A DNA stretch of 64,000 bases, from positions 1,228,082 through 1,292,081 of the forward strand of contig NZ_SJPF01000001.1 in the NCBI RefSeq assembly GCF_007859755.1, read 5' to 3'. Position numbers and translations under genes: made by a program. The stretch is from Blastopirellula retiformator. GTDB taxonomy: Bacteria; Planctomycetota; Planctomycetia; Pirellulales; Pirellulaceae. This document shows, piece by piece, positions 17,088 through 24,791 of the stretch (its first letter is position 1; every line of letters begins with the position of its first letter). A model generated the notes under the pieces. That model saw only the letters and a list, made by a program, of their open reading frames with translations. It was not told the origin of the DNA and did no database searches.

Positions 17088-17120
17088 AAAAAAGCCCCGG
17101 CAATTGCTCGGGGCTTTTTT
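17088..17120. terminator. Bidirectional rho-independent terminator
   Basis: A perfect stem pairs AAAAAAGCCCCG with CGGGGCTTTTTT around a 9-base loop, between convergent genes. T-runs in both directions serve the lipoprotein gene (+) and the CsrA-REC gene (-). Confidence 0.92.
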
Positions 17121-17147
17121 CGTGGAAAGTCAATTGTGGAACGCGTC

Positions 17148-17924
17148 TTACCAACCGGCGATCGCCGGTTGGGCGCGTTGGCTGACCGCTTCGACGATTT
17201 CGGCTGGGTCGAGCGGTTTGCGGAACCAGGCGTCGAAGCGATCTTCGGACTGGTCGCCATCGTCGGCAAAATGCTGCGGATCGCTGCCGGTCACGGCGAA
17301 GACTTTCAGTTTGCCCATGCGGGGATCGTTGCGGAGCACGCGCAGCGTAGCCGGGCCGTCGAACCGCGGCATGCTGAGGTCCATCAGCACGTAGTCGGGC
17401 AAGTCGTTCAGCGCCAGGTATTCGAGCGCCGCCTGGCCATCTTTGGCGACCGAGACGTGAAAGCCGTACATCCGCAACAGCCCGGCCAGCAGTTCGCGCT
17501 CGTTGTCGTCATCTTCGACCACCAGCAGGTTGCGCGACTTCTCTCCCTCTTTCTCGCGGCGGGTCGCTGTGCGATCTTGGCCGACGGCGGCGTCCAGCTC
17601 TTTCAGTTCCGCCAGCAGGCGTTTGAGCGTATCGACCGCTTCTTCGGTCATGCCGGCGTCGATCTGCCGGCTGCAGAGGTGCAGGCCAAGGTTGAGCGTG
17701 TTCAGGCGATTGCGAAACTGATGAGTGCCGATCAGGCTAGGCGCCTGGCGTTTCATGGCTTCCAGTTCGGCGTCACTGCAGGCGTCGGGACGCATGATCG
17801 ACACTTCTTTGGGAGCGTCGACGCCGATCTTCACCATTTTGCCCCGCACTTGGAGCAACTCGACGGTGATGTTGAGATTGGGGAAAACGATCTTCTCTTT
17901 TGCGCGGCGAGAAAGCACGAGCAT
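17148..17924 (-). CDS. CsrA domain fused to DHp-like segment and receiver domain
   Basis: The 258-residue protein has three parts. Residues 1-47 are a full CsrA domain (MLVLSRRAKEKIVF...GVDAPKEVSIMR) keeping the RNA-contact positions L4, R6, R7 and R45. Residues 60-115 are helical and carry HQFRNRLNTLNLGLHL, which looks like the H-box helix of a kinase DHp domain, with His68 in place. Residues 131-250 are a complete receiver domain with acidic 138-140, phospho-acceptor D182, T212 and K236. CsrA normally is a free dimer of about 60 residues binding GGA sites in mRNA leaders. The fusion would let phosphorylation control RNA binding or dimerisation. The start at 17924 is set by the CsrA N-terminus and a GGAG site. 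A hybrid kinase is divergent. Confidence 0.9.
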   Translation of the reverse strand: MLVLSRRAKEKIVFPNLNITVELLQVRGKMVKIGVDAPKEVSIMRPDACSDAELEAMKRQAPSLIGTHQFRNRLNTLNLGLHLCSRQIDAGMTEEAVDTLKRLLAELKELDAAVGQDRTATRREKEGEKSRNLLVVEDDDNERELLAGLLRMYGFHVSVAKDGQAALEYLALNDLPDYVLMDLSMPRFDGPATLRVLRNDPRMGKLKVFAVTGSDPQHFADDGDQSEDRFDAWFRKPLDPAEIVEAVSQRAQPAIAGW

Positions 17925-18154
17925 TGTAGGTCTCCATACCAGGGCCGCAATCGCGGCAAATAACATCCTTATGGGGCTCGCTCAACGTAGAGGCGATCAC
18001 CCCGCGACAACTCGGCTCATTCCTTAAGCCGGAGTGCGGATCAATCCTGGCGCGGCTATCCATTGCGCACGCATCATTGCGAGCTTTCAATGTAGAGGCA
18101 GTTACGGTTTTCCGGCAATAGGAAAAATGTTCGCATTTCTTTCGTCGCCGACGC

Positions 18155-18181
18155 TTGGCGGAATGGTCGCTCTGGTATGAT
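18155..18181 (+). promoter_or_regulatory. Possible promoter of the hybrid kinase
   Basis: An extended -10, TGGTATGAT, lies at 18173-18181 with TTGGCG 15 bases upstream of the hexamer. It would give a leader of roughly 65 bases to the ATG at 18251, whose ribosome site contains a GGA, the core CsrA recognition triplet. Confidence 0.35.
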
Positions 18182-18250
18182 AAATTCCAATGCCGCTCTA
18201 GCATTCGCTACGGCGTTCTTCTCCGCAGAAAAGCCAAATGGAGTGCTAGC

Positions 18251-19756
18251 ATGCGAAACGGCTGGAACGAGCAATTTCGCGGTTTCATGTTCGCCATCGC
18301 GGCCACCGCGGCCGCACTGTGGGTGAGGACGTTGCTTCACCCCATCTTGGAAGATCGGCTCCCCTTTGGCGTCTTCTATCTCTCGGTCATCATCAGCGCC
18401 TGGCTCGGCGGAACGGCGTCGGCCGTTGTGGCGATGGTGCTGGGAATGGTGGCTGCGGCGCACTTTATCATTCCGCCGCAATCGAGTCTGTTGATCGCCG
18501 AGCCGGCCGACTGGGTTTCGCTGTTGATCTACGCGATCGTCGGCGCGGTGACGATCGTCACTTTCGAGAAAACCCGCTGCGAGCAACGGGAAGCCGAACA
18601 GCGCTCTTGCGAAAATCAAGAGCTGACCGAAACGCTGAAACGTTCCGATCTGCAGAAAGACGAATACCTGGCGCTGCTGGCCCACGAGCTGCGCAATCCG
18701 CTCGCTCCGATTGCGACCAGCGTCGACCTGATGGCCCGCTGTCGTGATGATGGGCGGCGGTTTGACGCGCTGCGCCGGGCGGTGCTGCGTCAACTGTCGC
18801 AGTTGGTGCGGATCGTCGACGACCTGCTGGATGTCTCGCGCTATCTGCAGGGGAAGATGCGGCTGTTGCGGGATCCGTTTGACCTGCGCGAAGCGGTTGG
18901 CGCCGCCGTCGAAATGGTGCAGCCGCAAATCGACGAACGTCAGCACGACGTCCGGCTGCTGATTCCGGATGTGGCGATCGGCGTTAGTGGCGATCGCGTG
19001 CGGCTGGTTCAGGTCGTCTCGAACCTGCTGAGCAACTCGGCCAAGTACACGCCCCGCGGCGGACGAATCTGCATCGATCTGCGGGCCGAAAACGGCGAGG
19101 CGGTCCTTTCCGTCTCGGACAACGGCATCGGCATCGCCGACGATGACCGGCGGCGGATTTTTGAAGCGTTCGCCCAGGTCGATTCTTCGCATACCCGCGA
19201 TCATGGCGGATTGGGGCTAGGGTTGGCTTTGGTGAAGCAATTGTGCGAACTGCATGAGGGCACGGTCGACGTCATCAGTCGTGGGCCAGGAAAGGGGAGC
19301 CGCTTTGAAATTCGGTTGCCGCTGGTCGAGTTGCCCACGCCGAGCGTGCGCGTCGTCGAAAAACAGGAGTCGATCGATCTAGAGTCGACGTCGGTGCTGA
19401 TCGTCGATGACAATCGGGACGCGGCTGAAACGCTTTCGATGTTGCTAACCTTTGAAGGGATGAACGCGACGGTCGCCTACGATGGACCGATGGCGCTCGA
19501 TCTGCTGCGGAAACAGAAGCCGGCGTTTATCTTGCTCGATATCGGGCTGCCGGGGATGGACGGGTACGAGGTGGCGCGGCGAATTCGGGCCGATCATGGT
19601 CAGGATGGGGTGAAGATTATCGCGCTAACTGGTTGGGGCGGTCCCGAAGATCGGCGCCGCACCAAGGAGGCGGGATTCGACGATCATGTCGTCAAACCGG
19701 TCGATCCCGCCAATCTGGTCTCGTTATTGCGGGGCGCGCAGCCGCAATCGGCGTAA
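18251..19756 (+). CDS. DUF4118 hybrid sensor histidine kinase with receiver domain
   Basis: The 501-residue membrane kinase has three to four helices at residues 11-105 of the DUF4118/KdpD type (LPFGVFYLSVIISAWLGG), a short coiled coil, HisKA with LLAHELRNPLAPI (His145), HATPase with N, G1 (DNGIGI) and G2 (GLGLGLALVKQL) boxes, and a C-terminal receiver with LIVDDNRDAAETL, LLDIGLPGMDGYEVA, LTGWG and KPVDP. No periplasmic sensor domain exists, so the membrane helices probably sense. The divergent CsrA-REC gene is the obvious candidate partner (inference). I chose the ATG at 18251 after GGAG. Confidence 0.92.
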   Translation: MRNGWNEQFRGFMFAIAATAAALWVRTLLHPILEDRLPFGVFYLSVIISAWLGGTASAVVAMVLGMVAAAHFIIPPQSSLLIAEPADWVSLLIYAIVGAVTIVTFEKTRCEQREAEQRSCENQELTETLKRSDLQKDEYLALLAHELRNPLAPIATSVDLMARCRDDGRRFDALRRAVLRQLSQLVRIVDDLLDVSRYLQGKMRLLRDPFDLREAVGAAVEMVQPQIDERQHDVRLLIPDVAIGVSGDRVRLVQVVSNLLSNSAKYTPRGGRICIDLRAENGEAVLSVSDNGIGIADDDRRRIFEAFAQVDSSHTRDHGGLGLGLALVKQLCELHEGTVDVISRGPGKGSRFEIRLPLVELPTPSVRVVEKQESIDLESTSVLIVDDNRDAAETLSMLLTFEGMNATVAYDGPMALDLLRKQKPAFILLDIGLPGMDGYEVARRIRADHGQDGVKIIALTGWGGPEDRRRTKEAGFDDHVVKPVDPANLVSLLRGAQPQSA

Positions 19757-19848
19757 CTCATTTGCTGGCGTCCCCTTGTCGCCAATGCGGCGGGCATCGA
19801 TAACTACGGTTTGTCGATTCCCGCTGTTTCAAGCCTTTCTTTCCACCT

Positions 19849-20997
19849 ATGACCGATCTTTTGCGCCAGGAAATCGCCGCGACCGCCGACTTGATCGTCG
19901 TAAAAGTGGGAACCCGCGTTCTCACCGCTCCCGACGGAACGCTCAATCGCCCCCGCATCGCTCAATTTGCCGAAGAAATGAGCCGGCTGCTGGACGCCGG
20001 GCGCAAGATGGTGATGGTATCTAGCGGGGCGGTCGGCGCCGGGATGGATCGGTTGAAGCTGAAACAGCGGCCGACTGATCTGGCCCAATTGCAGGCGGTC
20101 GCCGCCGTCGGTCAAGCTCGCCTGATTGAAGCGTACGATCAAACGCTGGCGGTCCATGGTCGGCATGGGGCCCAGGTCTTGCTGACCGCCGAGGACCTGG
20201 ATCATCGGGTTCGCTATCTGAACATTCGCAACACGCTGGTCTCGCTGCTCGAGTTTGGGGTGCTGCCGATCATCAACGAAAACGACACCGTCGCCGTCGA
20301 CGAGTTGATGACCACGTTTGGCGATAACGATCGCCTGGCGGCCCGCGTCACCAATCTATTGCGTGCTCCGCTGTTGGTCATTTTGTCGGACGTCGCCGGC
20401 TTCTACGATCGCTCGCCCGACGATCCCGACGCGCAGGTGATTCCGGTCGTGCAGAAGTTTGACGATCACCTGATGTCGTTCGTCCGCGACAAAAAGACCG
20501 GCCTCTCGAAAGGAGGCATGGCCAGCAAGTTGGAAGCGGCCCGCCTGGTGACGACCGCCGGCGAGAACGTGATTATCGCCTCAGGGCGCGATCCGCAGGC
20601 CCTCACGAAGATCGTCAATGGCGAGCAGATCGGCACGCTGTTTCTGCCGCAGGGGAAAACGGTCTCGCCGCGGAAACGCTGGATCGGCTTTTCGGTCGAA
20701 CCGCGGGGACGGCTCATCGTCGACGACGGCGCCAAGCGAGCGCTCGAAGCGTCGGGACGCAGTCTGCTGGCGATCGGCGTGGTAGGCGTCGAAGGAGACT
20801 TCGAGAAAGGGGACGTCGTCCGCATTTGCGGCAGCGACGGAACCGAAATTGCTCGCGGGCTAACGAATTACTCGGCGCCGGAAGTGGCCCGCATTCGGGG
20901 CATTCAAAGTGATCGGATTAGCGAGATCCTGGGGCATTGCCCGTATGTCGAATTGATCCACCGCGACAACCTCACGCTGAGTCGCGCGGCGAATTAG
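19849..20997 (+). CDS. proB: Glutamate 5-kinase
   Basis: The 382-residue enzyme phosphorylates glutamate in the first step of proline synthesis. The amino-acid-kinase domain shows VVKVGTRVLT, VSSGAVGAG, PIINENDTVAVDE and FGDNDRLAARV, and the allosteric-type loop TGLSKGGMASKLEAA. A C-terminal PUA domain follows from about residue 280 (RGRLIVDDGAKRAL, GDVVRI). The length is standard for PUA-containing ProB. proA is not in the window. The gene follows the kinase gene by 92 bp on the same strand, but no functional link is evident. Confidence 0.95.
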   Translation: MTDLLRQEIAATADLIVVKVGTRVLTAPDGTLNRPRIAQFAEEMSRLLDAGRKMVMVSSGAVGAGMDRLKLKQRPTDLAQLQAVAAVGQARLIEAYDQTLAVHGRHGAQVLLTAEDLDHRVRYLNIRNTLVSLLEFGVLPIINENDTVAVDELMTTFGDNDRLAARVTNLLRAPLLVILSDVAGFYDRSPDDPDAQVIPVVQKFDDHLMSFVRDKKTGLSKGGMASKLEAARLVTTAGENVIIASGRDPQALTKIVNGEQIGTLFLPQGKTVSPRKRWIGFSVEPRGRLIVDDGAKRALEASGRSLLAIGVVGVEGDFEKGDVVRICGSDGTEIARGLTNYSAPEVARIRGIQSDRISEILGHCPYVELIHRDNLTLSRAAN

Positions 20998-21009
20998 TTC
21001 GTCGATCGG

Positions 21010-21351
21010 CTACGGCTTCATCTCGATGTCGAACGGGTTGACCCCTTCTTCGACGTTGATTGTCAGGCCGCTCTTCCGCGGGTCGCGGTATTTGACCGGG
21101 ATGTCTTTGGCGACCACCCGCACGACCATCTGGGACGGATCTTCCGGCGGCGGATTCTCGGGAGGCAGAATTGTCACGGTATAAGCGCCGGTTCGCACCG
21201 GCGTTTGCGTCACCTATTTTCCTTCGGCGTCGAGCGATTCAGAGATCCCGCTGCCAAGTTCGCCGCAGCAAAAGGTGATGTCGCCGCTGGTGACCGGCTT
21301 GCCGTTGAAGGTGACCCGGCCTTCGATCGTGCCGGCATTGCGAGACGAGTT
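21010..21351 (-). pseudogene. Broken carboxypeptidase-regulatory-like lipoprotein gene
   Basis: On the minus strand a single frame reads GTIEGRVTFNGKPVTSGDI, then SLDAEGK, a TAG stop at 21214-21216, then TQTPVRTGAYTVTILPPENP. Together this is one complete small lipoprotein-type beta domain interrupted by a nonsense codon. Upstream of 21351 the frame meets another stop and no signal peptide is readable in frame. The 67-codon part after the stop could initiate at a GTG (21213) but lacks the start of the fold. A degraded member of the 16605 family is the best reading. Confidence 0.7.
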
Positions 21352-21453
21352 GGCAACCGCGCTTCATTGTCACGATTGTGCATAGAATTGCAGCAATTAA
21401 ATAAAATTACTGCGTGCCGGATGCGCAACAGGCGTTGGCCCGCCAACCGCCGC

Positions 21454-22590
21454 TCAGTCTTGGATCAGCGGCAGCGGAATGTCATCAGGCCGCAGCGTTG
21501 GCGACGGTTTGGCGCTGGGGCCATCCTGTCGGAGCTTGCCGCCAGCAGCCGGAGAGGCGAGCGGCAGTTTGCTCTCTTTTGGCGGGCCGAGCAGGGTCAG
21601 TTTGACCGTATTCCAGAAGCCGCTCAGCGAGCCGAACGTGGCGTCGACGGCGCTTGGTTCGTAGCCGCTATGGACCATGCAGTCGGCGCACTTGGGGTTG
21701 CCGCTGGCGCAGCCGTAGTTTTCCCACGCGACCGACGACATCAGTTCGTCAAACGACTCGCAATACCCTTCGTCCATCAGGTAGCACGGTTTCTGCCAGC
21801 CGAACAAGTTGTAGGTAGGATTACCCCACGGCGTGCACTCCAGCTGGTAGTTCCCCTTGAGGAACTCGAGGAAGAGGGGGCTTTGGTTGAACCGCCAGTT
21901 GCGAGCGTGATCAAGCAGTTGCCGGAACAGCGTCTTCGTTTCGTTTCGCGCCAGAAAGTGATCTTGGTCCGGCGCCTTCTCATAACGATAGCCGGGCGAG
22001 ATCATCATTCCTTCGACGCCCAATTGCATCATGTCGTCAAAGAAGTCGCGGATCCGCTCGGGCTGGACGCCGTCGTAGATCGTGGTGTTGGTCGTCACGC
22101 GGAAGCCGCGAGCCACCGCCGCTTTGATCGCTTGAGCGGCGATGTCGTAGGTTCCTTCGCGGCAGACGGCGGCGTCATGCTCTTCGCGGGGGCCGTCCAT
22201 GTGGACCGAGAATGACAGGTACTTGCTGGGCGTGAAGCTGGGGAGCGCCTTTTCCAGCTTCAGGGCGTTGGTGCAGAGGTAGATGTACTTCTTGCGGGCG
22301 ACCAGGCCTTCGACAATCTCGTTGATCTGCGGGTGCAGCAGCGGTTCGCCGCCAGGGATCGAGACGATCGGGGCGCCGCATTCTTCGACCGCCTGAAAGC
22401 ATTGCTCCGGCGTCAGATGGCGACGAAGCGTTTCGACCGGATGTTGGATCTTGCCGCAGCCGGCGCAGGCCAAGTTGCAGCGAAACAGCGGTTCCAACAT
22501 CAAGACCAGCGGATAACGCTTTTGCCCAGACAGGCGCTTCTTCAGCACATAGCTGGCGACAGTCCACATTTGCGAGACGGGTACGCCCAT
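21454..22590 (-). CDS. hpnH: Adenosyl-hopene transferase HpnH (radical SAM)
   Basis: The 378-residue radical SAM enzyme has CNLACAGC (Cys38, 42, 45) binding the 4Fe-4S cluster and a GGEPLLHP motif. Additional C-terminal cysteines (CASGNPKCADCMVHSGYEP) match HpnH. It joins the 5'-deoxyadenosyl radical to diploptene, making adenosylhopane, the first step toward C35 extended hopanoids. It starts 9 bp after the squalene-hopene cyclase stop, so the two are translated from one message. The final 60 residues are proline-rich and not conserved in the family. Confidence 0.92.
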   Translation of the reverse strand: MGVPVSQMWTVASYVLKKRLSGQKRYPLVLMLEPLFRCNLACAGCGKIQHPVETLRRHLTPEQCFQAVEECGAPIVSIPGGEPLLHPQINEIVEGLVARKKYIYLCTNALKLEKALPSFTPSKYLSFSVHMDGPREEHDAAVCREGTYDIAAQAIKAAVARGFRVTTNTTIYDGVQPERIRDFFDDMMQLGVEGMMISPGYRYEKAPDQDHFLARNETKTLFRQLLDHARNWRFNQSPLFLEFLKGNYQLECTPWGNPTYNLFGWQKPCYLMDEGYCESFDELMSSVAWENYGCASGNPKCADCMVHSGYEPSAVDATFGSLSGFWNTVKLTLLGPPKESKLPLASPAAGGKLRQDGPSAKPSPTLRPDDIPLPLIQD

Positions 22591-22599
22591 TATCAGTTC

Positions 22600-24675
22600 C
22601 TAACTTCGCGCCGTCGCGCGGTTCCATTCGGCCAGAGCCAAGAGGGGAAAGTAAATCGGGTAGTAGTGATATTTCAGATAGAAGACGCGGGGGAAACCGG
22701 TTCCGGTGAACTCGACTTCGTCCCAGGCGCCATCCGGCCGCTGCGTATCGATCAGGTAGCGGACGCCGTTTGCGACTTGCGGCAACTTCTCACCGCCCGC
22801 AGCGATCAAGCCCAACAGCGCCCAGGCCGTTTGCGAAGCGGTCGGAGAGCCTTGGCCGCGCAGCGATGGGTCTTCGTACGTTTCGCACGACTCGCCCCAG
22901 CCGCCGCACGCTTGTTGATGAGCGAGCAGCCAGAGCTTGCCTTGTTCGATCGCCGGATCGTCGGCGGGTACGCCGACGGCTCGCAGGCCGACCAAACACT
23001 GCCAGGCGCCATAGATATAGTTAACGCCCCAGCGACCAAACCACGAGCCGTCGGAGAGCTGATTGGCGCGGATGTAGGCGACCGCCTTGCGGACGACGTC
23101 GCCGACCTTGCCAGGCGAGTTGATCGTGACGCCTAGCCGGCCGAACGACTCGATCACGCGGGCCGACAGATCGGGCGTGCTTGGATCGATCATCGCGTTG
23201 TGATCGGCGAACGGCACGTGACAGAGGAACTCGGCGTCGTTGTTCTTATCGAACGCCCCCCAACCGCCGTCATGGTTTTGCATCGCGGTCATCCACGCGA
23301 CGGCGCGGCGAGTCGCCGCAGCCGCCTGTTCCATCATCGCAGCGGATGAACCAGCGAGCCGCTCGGCAATGCCGCGTCCGCCAACAACGACGCTGGTGTT
23401 GGCCAGCGTGTCGCCTGGATGCAGCTCGAGCGAAATATCGGCGGCCGCCAATTGGTCGACCAGCGCCATGATTCCCATCGACGTATCGTCGTTATCGGGA
23501 TAGAAAGCGTTTTCGTATTCGAAGAACCAGCCGCCTGGTTCGCAGGCGACGTTGTTGCTCCAGTCGCCGGCGACGCGAACTTCTTTCGACAGCAGCCACT
23601 CGACGCCTCGGCAGGTCGGTTCCTGCGAAAGTCCTGAGCCAGCGGCGGCCAAAGCTCGCAGCGAGATCGACGTGTCCCAGACCGGCGACTTGCAAGGTTG
23701 CAAGCGAGTCTCGGCGCCGTCGTCAATCGCCAGCCGCTTTAGATGATCGAGGAAGTACTGGACCTCCGCGCTTTGTTTATCGTAGCCGAGCGTCAGCAGC
23801 GCGATCACGCCCCAGACGATCGGCGGAAAAATCGCGCCGGGACCGTCGCTCTTTTCGCAGCGGTCGAGCAGCCACTTTTCAGCCTTTTGCAGCGCGCGTT
23901 TGCGAAGCGGGCGGAGTTTGTATTTTTCGAGCAGCTTCAGTCCGCTGTCCGCGGTGCGGAAAAAGTGATCCCAACTGAACAAGCCCTGCGGTTTGTCGAG
24001 ACCAGGGCAGCGAAGCTCGGGCCAGTCTTCCGGCTTGTTAACGAACAGCTCGTGGATCGAAACGTCGGCGGCGATCTCACGCGTTGGGCGATGGGCCCAG
24101 ACGATCGCCAGCGGTACGAAGATTGTTCGCGACCAGGAGCTGATCCGATAAATGTTGATCGGCGACCAGTTGGGCAGCAGGACCATCTCGGGCGGAACGG
24201 CCGGGCAGAGTTCAAACGGGATCTGACCGAGCAGCGCTAGATAGAACCGGGTGAAGCTGTTGACCTTGTCGGCGCCGCCGGCTTCGAGGATCGCGTTGTG
24301 GGCGCGAATCATGTACTCGGCGGTCGGATCATGCCCGGTCAGCTTGAGGGCGAAATAGGCTTTGACGCTCGAGCCAACATCGATCGGCGCGCCTGGGAAT
24401 TGCGTCCAGGCGCCGCTCGGCTCTTGTTGTTTCAGCAGTTGGGCGGCGCACCGCTGGGCGATTTCAGAACGTTCTTCTCGGAGCCAGGCGAGCAGCAAGA
24501 TGTACTCGCTCTGCAGGATCGAGTCCCCTTCGAGTTCGGCGCACCAATGGCCGTCGGCATGTTGATGGGCGAGCAGCCAGTCGCGAGTAGCGGCGATCGA
24601 GGAGCCCGCTAATGCGCGCAGGTCGAGAAAGTGCTGCGAGATGCGATTGCTCGAGGTGGGGGAGGCGCCTTCCAT
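22600..24675 (-). CDS. shc: Squalene-hopene cyclase
   Basis: The 691-residue membrane-associated triterpene cyclase has the catalytic acid motif as DNDD at residues 394-397 (PDNDDTSMG), where most SHC enzymes have DVDD. QW-type repeats are spread through both alpha-barrels (DGHWCAELEG, HDGGWGAFD, SDGSWFGRWGVNYIYG, QACGGWGESCE, PDGAWDEVEFTGTGFP). It cyclises squalene to hopene. I chose the ATG at 24675, preceded by AAGGAAGG, over an upstream frame start at 24762. It forms an operon with hpnH. Asparagine at the second position of DXDD is within the tolerated X. Confidence 0.92.
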   Translation of the reverse strand: MEGASPTSSNRISQHFLDLRALAGSSIAATRDWLLAHQHADGHWCAELEGDSILQSEYILLLAWLREERSEIAQRCAAQLLKQQEPSGAWTQFPGAPIDVGSSVKAYFALKLTGHDPTAEYMIRAHNAILEAGGADKVNSFTRFYLALLGQIPFELCPAVPPEMVLLPNWSPINIYRISSWSRTIFVPLAIVWAHRPTREIAADVSIHELFVNKPEDWPELRCPGLDKPQGLFSWDHFFRTADSGLKLLEKYKLRPLRKRALQKAEKWLLDRCEKSDGPGAIFPPIVWGVIALLTLGYDKQSAEVQYFLDHLKRLAIDDGAETRLQPCKSPVWDTSISLRALAAAGSGLSQEPTCRGVEWLLSKEVRVAGDWSNNVACEPGGWFFEYENAFYPDNDDTSMGIMALVDQLAAADISLELHPGDTLANTSVVVGGRGIAERLAGSSAAMMEQAAAATRRAVAWMTAMQNHDGGWGAFDKNNDAEFLCHVPFADHNAMIDPSTPDLSARVIESFGRLGVTINSPGKVGDVVRKAVAYIRANQLSDGSWFGRWGVNYIYGAWQCLVGLRAVGVPADDPAIEQGKLWLLAHQQACGGWGESCETYEDPSLRGQGSPTASQTAWALLGLIAAGGEKLPQVANGVRYLIDTQRPDGAWDEVEFTGTGFPRVFYLKYHYYPIYFPLLALAEWNRATARS

Positions 24676-24791
24676 GCATTCCTTCCTTGCGTCGACGAAA
24701 ACGAAGGCTAGACGCGATCCTACGCGTTCTAACGAATCATCAAGGTAGGCGAGCCAGACCAATCTGGCAAGAGCGACGGGTTAGGAGAACG

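Noticed and set aside
17136-17963. 275-codon open frame antisense to the CsrA-REC gene
   Set aside because: The opposite strand has full CsrA and receiver motifs and a ribosome site; this frame is a shadow.
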